Positions 1-8,904 of a DNA stretch of 16,700 nucleotides are shown piece by piece. The DNA comes from Byssothecium circinans (taxonomy: Eukaryota; Ascomycota; Dothideomycetes; Pleosporales; Massarinaceae): positions 149,066 to 165,765 of the forward strand of contig ML977003.1 of NCBI GenBank assembly GCA_010015675.1, in the 5' to 3' direction. Numbering within the stretch: position 1 is the first letter of the stretch; the number at the start of each line of letters is the position of its first letter. The notes beneath the pieces were generated by a model that was not told the DNA's origin, made no database searches, and saw nothing but the letters and a program-made list of their open reading frames with translations. Both the position numbers and the translations under genes were made by a program.

Positions 1-1
1 A

Positions 2-1835
2 ATCTACTATCAATCTACTACTATTTTGACTATCTCTGCTATATCTCTATTACCTTTTCACAAAAAAAATATAAAGTAAAGATATATATAAGAGAGTGTA
101 AGCCTAATAGCTTTACTAATTATCTTTACTTTAAAGAAAAATAGAAAGCTATAACTTTATATAGACTATAGATAGCTTAACTACATTATAAGGAAGAACT
201 ATTACCCTCTTCCTCTAATCTAGGAACTTATAGACTACCTCTAAGAAGTTAAGTAGATTACAAAATTTAATATACAAGACAGATTCTATTAAATATAGAT
301 AGCTAAGGGCTTTAAATAGCTAATAGCCTTTAAGACTTATTATAGATTATACGAGTATATAGTTATACCCTTTAGGCTAATAAATATACCTACAACGTTT
401 TAGGCGCTTATTAATAGAGCACTTTATAAATACTTAGACGTTTTTATAACTACGTACCTAGACAATATACTAGTGTATACCTTAAGGATACTGAAAAATT
501 ATATTAAATATATTAAGAAGGTGCTTAGGAAGCTTAGGGAATATTAATTACCCCTATAGCTAGAAAAATATAAATTCTACATTATAGAGATAGACTACTT
601 AGGATTTATTATTTTATAAGAAGGCATCGCTATAGACCCAAAGAAAGTTAAGGCTATATAGGATATAAAAGCGCCTAAAATAGTTAAAAACATATAATCC
701 TTTTTAGGATTTGCAAACTTCTATTAAAAGTTTATTTAGGGATACTTAAAGACTACAGCGCTTCTTATAGAGATTACTAAGAAGGAGAAAGGATTCTATT
801 AGGGATAGGAATAGTAAAAAGCTTTTAAAAAGCTTAAAGAATTATTCTTATTAGCCCCTATACTATAGATATACGACCCGGAATGACTACTGCAAGTAGA
901 AACAGATGCATTAGATTACGCCTTAGGAGCAATTCTCTTATAGTAAGGTAATAATAAAAAGTAAAGACTAGTATTCTACTACTTATAAAAGTTTATAAGC
1001 GTAGAGCTTAACTACAACGTTTACGACAAGGAACTGCTAGCGATAGTAGACGCCTTTAAATAATAGTAAGCCTAGTTAGTTAGCGCTACATACTAGGTAG
1101 AGGTATATTTAGATTACTAGAACCTAATAAGTTTTATAATAACTAAGAAACTTAACTAACAATAGGTTAGATAGGCTAAGTTAATAGTAGATTACAATTT
1201 TAAAGTATACTATCGCCTAGGATTGCTAAATAGAGTAGTAGATACTCTTAGCTAAAAATCTAACCTTTAAGAAATAGACTAACCTATTACGCACAACGCG
1301 ATCCTATAAAAGGACAATAATAGCAGTATAAGCTATAATTAACCCTAATTAACTAAGGTAGCTAGGATTAATTATTAGAGACCTAAGGTATATAACTTTA
1401 TAGACTACTGTTAATTAACCTTAGAATAGAAGGTAGAATATAACCTAGTTAAGTACCTTAGGATAGGACTACCCTAAGATAAGGAATAATAGATTATACT
1501 ATACAAAGCTTATGTACTAACCCTAATATAGAAGCTATACGAGTCTAAGGAATATAGATACCCTAAGATTAACAAAATAGTTTAATAGATTTTAAACGAG
1601 TACTTAATCCCTAATATATAAAAAATAGTTTAGAACGCAATAGGCGACTGTTTAGCCTATTCTAGAAATAAGCCTAAGAGACATAAGCCCTATAGATTAA
1701 TCTAATCACTAGAACTACCTACACGCTTATAGATTAGCGTTATAATAGACTTTATTATAAAGCTCCTAAGATTATTAGAACCTAGATTAGCACAGCTATA
1801 TAACTTAATATTAGTAATTGTTAACTAATTAACTA
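2..1835 (+). pseudogene. Ty3/gypsy pol, 5' segment: RT, RNase H and integrase N-part (RIP-degraded)
   Basis: This is the polyprotein of an LTR retrotransposon that copies its RNA and integrates the DNA. In frame 2 the reverse transcriptase reads from about 131 (LKKNRKL, then a YIDYR-like block), through IQDRFY near 280 and INRALYKYLDVF near 413-445, to the catalytic box at 455-466. That box is now YLDN instead of YLDD. RNase H follows, with ETDALDYALGA near 900 and YDKELLAIVDAF near 1022. The integrase starts near 1500, with NEYLIPNI, CLAYSRNKPKRHKPY and the first core Asp region (IDFIIKL) near 1745. One frame holds for the whole 1.8 kb without an indel, but dozens of TAG/TAA codons stand where Gln, Trp or Arg are expected. 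That is typical RIP and means no protein is made. Gag, protease and the start of RT lie beyond the left edge. The frame stops at a transposon insertion at 1836 and resumes at 3690. Confidence 0.93.
1834..1835. other. TA target-site duplication, left side of Fot1-like copy 1
   Basis: TA at 1834-1835 matches TA at 3688-3689 immediately outside the two inverted ends. Counting the TA only once restores the integrase reading frame (Thr-Lys-Ala) across the insertion. This supports both the exact ends and the TA target preference of the Tc1/mariner-pogo superfamily. Confidence 0.85.
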
Positions 1836-1879
1836 ACATGTTTTATAAGCGAGCGCCGCATATAAGCGAGCGCCGCACC
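1836..1879 (+). repeat. Terminal inverted repeat, left end of Fot1-like copy 1
   Basis: A 44-bp end beginning ACATGTTTTATAAGC. It contains the 15-mer ATAAGCGAGCGCCGC twice, starting at 1845 and 1862, a 17-nt period. The paired end is at 3644-3687, and the differences between the arms within the 44 bp are transitions. The doubled motif is probably a tandem transposase binding site (inference). Confidence 0.9.
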
Positions 1880-1956
1880 CTACTAACTTTTCACACCTTT
1901 ACAAGCATATAACTCAACCAATTTATAAGCTACTATATAGATTTTGAAATAGCATA

Positions 1957-3606
1957 TTAAACAGCATCTAAAGAATCTTTTTAGCATGTACGTGAATTAT
2001 GCCCAGGCTCCCTACACCTTGTGCAGCGCGCTAGAGCCTAGCGGCTAAGGCCTGATCACTCTCCACCTTAACGCTGTTCACGCTCTATCTGCTAATCAGC
2101 CTCCTTTTAAGCAAGTATATCCTCTCCTTCTCCCTTTGTTAAGGTCCCCTGCCTCTGTATATGCTTCTTTTTGCGCTGCCTACGCTTTGTTGCTGCCTCA
2201 TTAGCTTTCTTAAGGCTAGTGATCCAATCGCGCATCAGCTTAGCTAAGAGCATCATAACCTCTGCCCCTTTCTTAAGCTAGCTAATTGCCTTAATAATTA
2301 AGGCTAGTGATAAGCTCTTGTGCCGCCGTACGCGATCACGTATCAACGTTGATTAAGCCTTAAGCTCACGTACGTTGCTTAGCGTACGAGCTTCCTAGAG
2401 GGCGTCTAGTAGAGAGGCTAGTGGTGTAGGCGTATAGAGCTGCATATCTAGCTTTGATAGAACTACGTCTGGCTAGAGAGGCATAAGGCCTGCGCCTTGA
2501 AAGGCTAAGCAGATATTAGCTGCCGTAAACGATCGCGTGAAGGCTGCCTTAAAGGCTAGTAGAAACTCGAGCTTAGTAATATAGTTAATATAGTGGCGGA
2601 TTAGATCTTTAATCTTATAGCTATACGCGCGCTTTAATGGTGAGAAGCAGCTAACGTTAAGAGGCTAAAGTAGGTGCGACGAGTGAGGCAGCATATAGAG
2701 CGTATAGATATTATTCTCCTTGCAGAGCTCTTGAAACTTAAGAGAGTGGTGGCTCTTATGGCCGTCAAGGACAAGTAGGCGACGGGCACCTATTACTTAA
2801 GCCTTTATATGAGCGTTAAAGTGCTTTAGCTATTTAAGTCCTAGCTTATTATTCATCCAGCCGTTGTTGCTAACAGCAATGGCCTAGTCACACGGAATAT
2901 CCTCCTCGTACTAGGCAGATAGGTAGTGCTTGCTAGCAAAGATGATGAATAGCGGGATAGCCTAGCTAGCAGCGTTAATTCCTTAGATAACTGTCACCTA
3001 CTCGCGATTACCTGGCTAGATAGCCTTTGGCCGGCCTCTCCTCTCTAACCCTATTATGATGAGCTAAGTCATGATCTTGCCCATTATAAAGCCAGCCTCA
3101 TTAAAGTTGTAGACGTCCTTATCATAAATGCTATACTTGGCTTTTATCTGCTCTACAAGCTCAAACCAGCTTCTGATTAATACAGGATCTTCGCATAGAG
3201 CTCTCTACCTATTATAGGCCTAGTTAAAACGTGTTTTAAGGCTATTAGTACGCTTAACAAAGTTGCGCGGCTAGTGGACGCTGACCTAACCTCCGCCACG
3301 CGCTACTAGCAGCTTATTAGCTATATCGCGTATAGCTGCGTATGTAGGCGCAAATCCGCGTTCATCTAGGTCAAGTATATAGCTAACAATTACCTCCTCT
3401 TCTAGCTGTGTGAGCTTCTTCGAGTTAGGCTAGCAATTGCGTTGGAAAGAGATACTAGCGCGTCGGCGGTGGAGTGTTCTATCAGACACATTATAGACTG
3501 TAGCAGTAGCGCAATTGCTCTAGATTTGATTGGCATTGATAGATGAGATAGCAAGCTGAATATCTGCTTCATTTAAAGACAATTAAGTAACGTTGTGTGG
3601 AGCCAT
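1957..3606 (-). pseudogene. Fot1/pogo-type transposase, copy 1 (dead)
   Basis: This is a DDE transposase frame of 550 codons including the stop, starting ATG at 3606-3604 and ending TAA at 1959-1957. It is collinear with the copy at 6751-8400. Visible parts are an N-terminal helix-turn-helix region, a CENP-B-like second DNA-binding region (VHxPRNFVKRTNSLKTRFN), a DDE core with [11 protein letters not shown] (second Asp kept), and a C-terminal knuckle CTRCREPGHNSRTC with the CX2CX4HX4C spacing intact. Many in-frame TAG/TAA codons replace Gln/Trp/Arg. The first catalytic Asp (NFNEAGF) and the third (QPLNV) both read Asn, so even stop readthrough could not give a working enzyme. Confidence 0.9.
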
Positions 3607-3643
3607 TATACGTTAAGATAAGAGAGGTGCGCAAACTTGGTAA

Positions 3644-3687
3644 GGTGTGGCGCTCGCTTGTACGCGGCGCTCGCTTATGAAACACGT
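3644..3687 (-). repeat. Terminal inverted repeat, right end of Fot1-like copy 1
   Basis: The mirror of 1836-1879. Read on the minus strand it begins ACGTGTTTCATAAGCGAGCG and holds the 17-nt-spaced AAGCGAGCGCC motif twice. TA at 3688-3689 follows. Similarity between the arms continues weakly for about 18 bp inside the 44-bp core. Confidence 0.9.
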
Positions 3688-3689
3688 TA

Positions 3690-4663
3690 AAGCATTAATA
3701 TTCGTACCTATAAAAGAAATAGTTATAGCTAAAGAAATAGCTTATAAGGTAACTAAGGTACTTATTAGTTAATATAGTATACTAGAATAGTTTATTACTA
3801 ATTATAGAACACTATTTACCTCTAAGTATTAGAGCACGTTCCTAGCAAAGCTTAGAGTTAATAAGAAGCTTTTAACTAGCTTTTACCTATAGATAGATAG
3901 TTAGATAGAACAAACAAACTAGACACTAGAACAGTATCTAAAAATATATACTAATAAGCTATAGGATAACTAGGTTAAACTCATGCTAATAGCGTAATTA
4001 GCCTATAATAGTATAAGATCCTTAATAATAGGATACTTACTGCACTACGCAAACTATAGATATAAGCTAATCGCTTATTAGGATCCTAAGGACGTTAAAA
4101 GTCTTTTAGCTAGAGCTAATAATAAGGCATAACTACTTCGCGAATTATATAACAAATTAAGCTAACGAATTGCTTAAAGGAACCTTATAACAGCTAAATT
4201 AGTAAATAAGAAAAGGCTTAAGGGACTAACCCTTAAAGAGGGGGATAAAGTTTTCCTATTATAAAAAAATTTAAAAACTAAATAGCTATACAATAAATTA
4301 GATAACCTCTAAATAGGACTATTTTAGATCCTAGAGGCTAAAGGACCTATTACGTTTAAACTAAAACTCTTTAAAAGTATATATATATACCTTATCTTTT
4401 ATAAATCCCTCCTTAAACTAGCACTACTAGACGCTAAAGTTAAGACACGAATTAAGCTTAAGGATAAAGATTACAAGGTTAAAGAGATTAAGGACCTGCA
4501 AAAATTTAAGCGCTAGTAGAAATACTTAGTTAAGTAAAAGGACTAGCTAGATAGCTAGAATACCTAGGAACTATTATAGAATCTTACGGGCTATAAGGAT
4601 TTAGTAAAAGGATATTACTAATAATATCTAAAGGCAGCAAATCTATATCTACTAGGAAAGTAG
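3690..4663 (+). pseudogene. Ty3/gypsy pol, 3' segment: integrase core and chromodomain (RIP-degraded)
   Basis: This continues the pol frame broken at 1835. The integrase core is recognisable as ALIFVPIKE, then a TNYRTLFTSKYWSTFLAKL block (the second catalytic Asp region, DRG now read NYR), the LTSFYL*IDS*IEQTN*TLEQYL block, and LAYNS. Near 4215-4400 comes the basic linker KKRLKGLTLKEGDKVFLL. A chromodomain follows at about 4460-4610 (DYKVKEI, KYLVK*KD, NT*ELL*NLTGYKDLV). Such chromodomains target chromoviruses to heterochromatin. The frame ends at a TAG at 4661-4663, which could itself be a mutated Trp or Gln codon. All internal stops fit Gln/Trp/Arg codons changed by C-to-T or G-to-A. Confidence 0.92.
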
Positions 4664-5150
4664 AAAAGTTAAAAGATAAGGAAGGATTAAAGGAAAGGTT
4701 AGAAGAGATATTAGCCTATAGCTAGCCTAGGTTAGTTAATAGTCTAGGTTGCAGTAATAAAGGAACTTTAGTAGTAACTATATAAGATTCCTTAGCAAGG
4801 CTTTTCTAGATGCCTATCTTCTTTTTAAGAGCCTCTAGCTTAGCAATAAACGGTTTTTTATCTATAAATAACTCCTGCTCCTTATTAGTAGTTAAGTCTA
4901 ATTAATCTTCTAGATCTAACTTTTAATAATTAAGCCTAACTTTATATTGCTTAACCTTTTAAAGCTTACAATAAAGCTACTAACGCTTCTAAGCTAAAGC
5001 AGTAAACTCTTCTTTAGAAGGAAAGAGAGAATATTTCGCCCTAGCTAAAATATACTTAGTACAATTACCCTCTAGAGATAAGAAATAGTAAAGGCTCTTC
5101 TTATAATAATAATAATAATATAGTTTTACTACGACGTAGTCTATAGCATG
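4640..5150 (-). pseudogene. Antisense relic with coiled-coil character inside the gypsy 3' region
   Basis: Read on the minus strand from about 5150 down to 4776, one frame gives a continuous protein-like text broken only by TAA/TAG. It contains GNCTKYILARAKYSLF, PSKEEFTALA, a Lys/Leu/Glu-rich stretch (KLDLED, LDLTTNKEQELF) and FIAKLEALKKKIGI. The charge pattern with regular Leu suggests a long helix or coiled coil. The stops sit where Gln or Trp would be expected, as in pol. The frame stays readable, less clearly, to about 4640, where it overlaps the end of pol on the other strand. It may be an extra antisense gene carried by the retroelement or a captured host exon. I do not recognise the family, and no function is assigned. 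Confidence 0.5.
5101..5121. repeat. Short TAA microsatellite
   Basis: An imperfect run of TAA units. Read on the minus strand it encodes a Tyr run within the antisense relic. It is probably a by-product of RIP and AT enrichment. Confidence 0.6.
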
Positions 5151-5160
5151 AATCTAAGCA

Positions 5161-5352
5161 ATATAAGATTACTTGTAATTAGTTAATAAAACCTTAGGTA
5201 TAGTTAGGCAGGAGATCTTAAAACATCTATAGAGGATATAATCTTATAGTTAATAAGGGGAACGCGCGCTTTATATATTAGCTATAGCTAGATACGGCGT
5301 GGCTGCTAGACCTCTTAGGTTATTAAGATAATAATCCTAAAGAGAGGGATAA
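5161..5352. other. Gypsy 3' untranslated region with candidate polypurine tract
   Basis: AT-rich sequence between the antisense relic and the putative LTR, with no gene seen. AAAGAGAGGGATAA at about 5339-5352 is a purine-only stretch apart from one T, in the position expected for the polypurine tract that primes plus-strand synthesis next to a 3' LTR. Confidence 0.35.
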
Positions 5353-5736
5353 TATTATAAATAGAAAGGATACAGGGTATCTAGAGCTAGATAATGCAGC
5401 GTAGAAGGTATTAAGCCTAGAGGATAGTAATATAGTAATACGTAGGGTAGGTTAACGTTAGTAGGTTAGGTAATGTGCTTAGTATACTACGTGCTAAGAG
5501 GACGTAGCAGACGTAGCACCTATTACTTAGTCTAATACGCGTGCTACAGACATAATAGATGTAGCAGATGTAGTAGGACAAGGCGAAGGGACAGAATAAG
5601 TAGTATAAAGACTAGATAGATTTCCTTTATCTTTCTAATTCTAATTCTTTGTAGTTAACTCTCTATAGTTTATCTCTTACCTAGATTAATACTTAGTTAT
5701 TCTATAGTTAATTATAGAATTAGTTACTTTAACACA
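5353..5736 (+). repeat. Putative 3' LTR of the gypsy element (RIP-degraded)
   Basis: The stretch directly follows the purine tract. It begins TATTATAAATAG, which would be TGTCACGAATAG-like before RIP, a common fungal gypsy LTR start. It could end at AACACA near 5736. It holds no reading frame and is less AT-saturated near 5380-5580, where short GTAGCA/GACGTAGCA repeats occur. The partner LTR is outside the window, so the ends are a proposal only. Confidence 0.35.
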
Positions 5737-6667
5737 TTTACCTCTTAAACTACTAAAGCCTACTACCTAATATATACACCTTACACTAACTAGCCTCCCC
5801 TAACATGGATTAGGACTTAGCAAGTATACCCCTTAGTAATATTTAGGTACCTACTAAGTAATTTAAGGAGTGTAATAGCATTAATAGATATACTAAGCCC
5901 TAAGCTAGTATTACTATTTAAGGTTCCTTTAGTTACTATTTTATTAGAATAAGTTACGTTAAGGTTAAAAAATAAGATAAGAAGGTTAAAGAATAGGATA
6001 AGAAAGTTAAAGTTACTATAGCTATTATTACTATAGTAGTAGTAGTATACTAAGTTACTATAGTAAAGATAGTTAGCTTAGTAGCTTAACTATTAAAGTT
6101 AGACTTTATAATAGTTAAAAGTATACTTTAAGGCTAAAGAGTTTATAGGAGGATAGAAATAATAAGATAGAGCCTATAGTAGCACTAAAAAATAATAATA
6201 ATATAAATAAGGCTAAAAATATAAGACTAAAGTAATAGCCTATAAAGTCCTAATAAGATAGATAGTTATAAAGATATCTAAACTATACTATAAAGTAAGA
6301 GAAGTATTTAGGATTAAGGTATTATTAAGATTTAGTAGTCTAAACTAGTCTAAGGCATAGGTTATAATAATAATATAAGGAAGCTAATAAGGATGCTATA
6401 GTAATAGCCTTATACTCTTTTAAGCTTTAGGCTAATAGAATTAAGATAGCTAGCGTTTAGTATAGAGTAATTTTTATAAGGTTAGTATTTTAAAGGAGCT
6501 AGCTAGTATCTTAGCCTTAGTTTTTCTTTAGTACCTACTACTACTTTCTTAGTACTAGCCTTCTAGTTTTCTAACTACTATAAAGTAGGTAATAATGCTA
6601 GCTATCTTTAGTAGTAATATAAGAGTATTTAAATATTCTTATTTTATTTTAGGTATCTTTAAAGTAG
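5737..6667 (+). other. Unidentified RIP-degraded repeat DNA with a possible ORF relic from 5816
   Basis: Very AT-rich DNA between the putative LTR and the second Fot1-like copy. From an ATG near 5816 a frame reads MD*DLASIPLSNI, then KEC, and a Lys/Val-rich stretch with a repeated (V)K(V)K-K-DKKVK pattern near 5960-6010, then loses coherence. A different frame near 6290-6480 gives EKYLGLRYY and IALYSFKL*ANRIKIASV. These could be gag remnants of another element lying just after an LTR, or chance. I recognise no family. Short TAA and AGT runs (about 6039-6050 and 6190-6205) are also present. Confidence 0.3.
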
Positions 6668-6669
6668 TA

Positions 6670-6713
6670 ACGTGTTTCATAAGCGAGCACCGCGTATAAG
6701 CGAGCGCCATACC
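6670..6713 (+). repeat. Terminal inverted repeat, left end of Fot1-like copy 2
   Basis: Begins ACGTGTTTCATAAGCGAGC and holds two AAGCGAGCRCC motifs 17 nt apart. It corresponds to the transposase-start end of copy 1 (3644-3687, minus strand). Confidence 0.9.
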
Positions 6714-6750
6714 TCACCAAGTTTGCGCACCTCTTTCATCTCAACGTATA

Positions 6751-8400
6751 ATGGCTCCACATAACGTTACTTAATTGTCTTCAAATGAAGCAGATATTCA
6801 GCTTACTATCTCATCTATCAATGCCAATCAAATCTAGAGCAATCGCGCTGCTGCTACAGTCTACAATATGTCTGACAGAACACTCTACCGCCGACGCGCT
6901 AGTATCTCTTTCCGACGTGATTACTAGCCCAACTCGAAGAAGCTCACACAGCTAGAAGAGGAGGTGATTGTTAGCTATATACTTGACCTAGATGAACGCG
7001 GATTTGCGCCTACGTACGCAGCTATACGTGATATAGCTGATAAGCTGCTAGTAGCGCGTGGTAGAGGTCAGGTTAGTATCCACTAGCCACGCAACTTTAT
7101 TAAGCGTACTAATAGCCTTAAAACACGTTTTAACTAGGCCTATGATAGGTAGAGAGCTCTATGCGAAGATCCTGTGTTGATTAGAAGCTAGTTTGAGCTT
7201 GTAGAGTAGACAAAAGCTAAGTATAGCATTTGTAATGAGGACGTCTACAACTTTAATAAGGCTAGCTTTATAATGGGCAAGATCATGACTTAGCTTATCA
7301 TAACAGGGTTAGAGAGGAGAGGCTAGCCAAAGGCTATCCAGCTAGGTAATTACGAGTGGGTGATAGTTATCTAAGGAATTAACGCTGCTAGCTAGGCTAT
7401 CCCACTATTCATTATCTTTGCTAGCAAGCACCACCTATCTACCTAGTATGAGGAGGATATTCCGCGCGACTAGGCCATTGCTGTTAGCAATAACGGCTGG
7501 ACGAATAATAAGCTAGGACTTAAATAGCTAAAGCACTTTAACGCTTATATAAAGGCTCAAGTAATAGGCGCCCGTCGCCTGCTTGTCCTTGACGGCCATG
7601 AGAGCTACTACTCTCTTGAGTTTCAAGAGCTCTACAAGGAGAATAATATCTATACGCTCTATATACTGCCTTACTCGTCACACCTACTTCAGCCTCTTAA
7701 CGTTAGCTACTTCTCGCCATTAAAGCGCGCGTATAGCTATGAGATTAAAGATCTAATCTGCCACTATATTAACCATATTACTAAGCTCAAGTTTCTGCCA
7801 GCCTTTAAGGCAGCCTTCACGCGATCGTTTACGGCAGCTAATATCTACTCAGCCTTTTAAGGCGCAGGCCTTATGCCTCTCTAGCTAGACGTAGTTCTAT
7901 TAAAGCTAGATGTGTAGCTCTATACGCCTACACCACCAGCCTCTCTACTAGACGCCCTCTGGGAAGCTCGTACGCTGAGCAACGTACGTGAGCTTGAGGC
8001 TTAATCAACGTTAATACGTGATCACGTACGGCGGCACAAGAGCTTATCACTAGCCTTGATTATTAAGGCAATTAGCCAGCTTAAGAAAGGGGCAGAGGTT
8101 ATGATGCTCTCAGCTGAGCTGATGCGCGATTGGATTACTAGCCTTGAGAAAGCCAACGAGGCAGCAACAAAGCGTAGGCAGCGCAAAAAGAAGCATATAC
8201 AGAGGTAGGGGACCTTAACAAAGGGAGAAGGAGAGGATATACTTGCTTAAAAGAAGGCTAATCAGTAGATAGAGCGTGAACAGCGTTAAGGTGGAGAGTA
8301 ATCAGGCCTCAGCCGCCAGGCTCTAGCGCGCTGCACAAGGTGTAGGGAGCCTGGGCATAATTCACGTACATACTAAAAAGATTCTTTAGATGCTATTTAA
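6751..8400 (+). pseudogene. Fot1/pogo-type transposase, copy 2 (dead)
   Basis: The frame has 550 codons, ATG 6751 to TAA 8398-8400, with no frameshift. Codons about 1-60 form the N-terminal helix-turn-helix (NRAAATVYNMSDRTLYRRR). Codons about 65-150 form the CENP-B-like DNA-binding region. The DDE core has its first Asp changed to Asn (codon 169, NFNKASF), the second kept (codon 281, LLVLDGHES) and the third changed to Asn (codon 317, LLQPLNV). The 35-residue interval between the second and third fits pogo/Fot1 enzymes. The C-terminal knuckle CTRCREPGHNSRTY has lost its last Cys to Tyr. More than twenty in-frame TAG/TAA codons, the first at codon 8, replace Gln/Trp/Arg. The last TAA could itself be a mutated Gln, with a TAG a few codons further on as the alternative end. 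Confidence 0.92.
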
Positions 8401-8477
8401 TATGCTATTTCAAAATCTATATAGTAGCTTATAAATTAGTTGAGTTATATGCTTGTAAAGGTGTGAAAAGTTAGTAG

Positions 8478-8521
8478 GGTGCGGCGCTCGCTTGTATGCG
8501 GCGCTCGCTTATAAAACATGT
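8478..8521 (-). repeat. Terminal inverted repeat, right end of Fot1-like copy 2
   Basis: On the minus strand it begins ACATGTTTTATAAGCGAGCG, identical over these 20 bases to the left end of copy 1, and carries the same 17-nt-spaced doubled motif. TA at 8522-8523 follows. Confidence 0.9.
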
Positions 8522-8523
8522 TA

Positions 8524-8858
8524 TAAGATAAATTAGTAGAGTATATCTAGTTTATAGGTCTATATAAATAGATTAACCTATTTTCTCTTAATACTATTAA
8601 GGATAATATTAAGTACTATAAATAGTAGTTAAATTAAGCTAATAAGGATAGTTATAGTATATATATAGCTTATACTATTATTACTAGTAATAAGTATATA
8701 GTAGTACTTAAAGCTTAAAAGAAACTTAGTAATAGTTATGCAAGTTCTCTAGGCTTATAACCTATTAAAATAAGGCTCTAAGTAAGTAGGAGAAAGTAAT
8801 TAATTAAGTAATTAAGTGGAAACTATCTGAGAGGACTATATATATATGGTCCGTGGTG
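8524..8858. other. Tail of the AT-rich RIP block; no gene identified
   Basis: AT-rich, stop-rich sequence continuing the repeat into which Fot1-like copy 2 inserted. Joining 6669 to 8524 gives continuous AT-rich sequence. No recognisable protein text was found. It ends in a short TA run (8838-8847), after which base composition changes abruptly to ordinary gene-region values. Confidence 0.6.
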
Positions 8859-8884
8859 AGTCACGTGATGCCGTTCACGTGACT
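8859..8884. promoter_or_regulatory. Perfect inverted repeat of two CACGTG boxes at the repeat/gene boundary
   Basis: AGTCACGTGA (8859-8868) and its exact reverse complement TCACGTGACT (8875-8884) are separated by TGCCGT. Each 10-bp arm contains the E-box CACGTG bound by fungal bHLH factors. It could be a regulatory pair, a hairpin, or the end of a mobile element. No intact gene starts nearby, so a regulatory role is speculative. Confidence 0.4.
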
Positions 8885-8904
8885 GAACCGGCCTAAGAAT
8901 ACCG

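Larger units (their letters stand above)
1836..3687 (-). mobile_element. Fot1/pogo-like DNA transposon, copy 1 (1852 bp, transposase on minus strand)
   Basis: This is a cut-and-paste transposon with imperfect 44-bp terminal inverted repeats at 1836-1879 and 3644-3687, flanked by TA on both sides. Its single gene is on the minus strand. The length, TA target, 44-bp ends and single DDE transposase with a C-terminal zinc knuckle fit the fungal Fot1-like group of the pogo family. It is inserted in the integrase of a gypsy element and so is younger than that element. It has exactly the same length as the copy at 6670-8521 but the opposite orientation. Differences seen between the two copies are mostly C/T and G/A transitions. 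It is less AT-rich than the surrounding gypsy sequence but is still RIP-mutated. Confidence 0.93.
6670..8521 (+). mobile_element. Fot1/pogo-like DNA transposon, copy 2 (1852 bp)
   Basis: This is the second copy of the same family, inverted relative to copy 1. Its 44-bp terminal inverted repeats are at 6670-6713 and 8478-8521. TA flanks it at 6668-6669 and 8522-8523. The internal gene starts 81 bp from the element's end in both copies, and both copies are 1852 bp long, so no indel length change has accumulated. RIP mutations are independent: for example one copy keeps CAG where the other has TAG in the VARG region. The element is inserted in AT-rich repeat DNA of unknown identity. Confidence 0.93.

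Noticed and set aside
5101..6210. CRISPR-like or tandem repeat array
   Set aside because: Only short TAA/AGT microsatellites and AT-rich degeneracy are present; there are no regular repeat-spacer units, and the window is eukaryotic.
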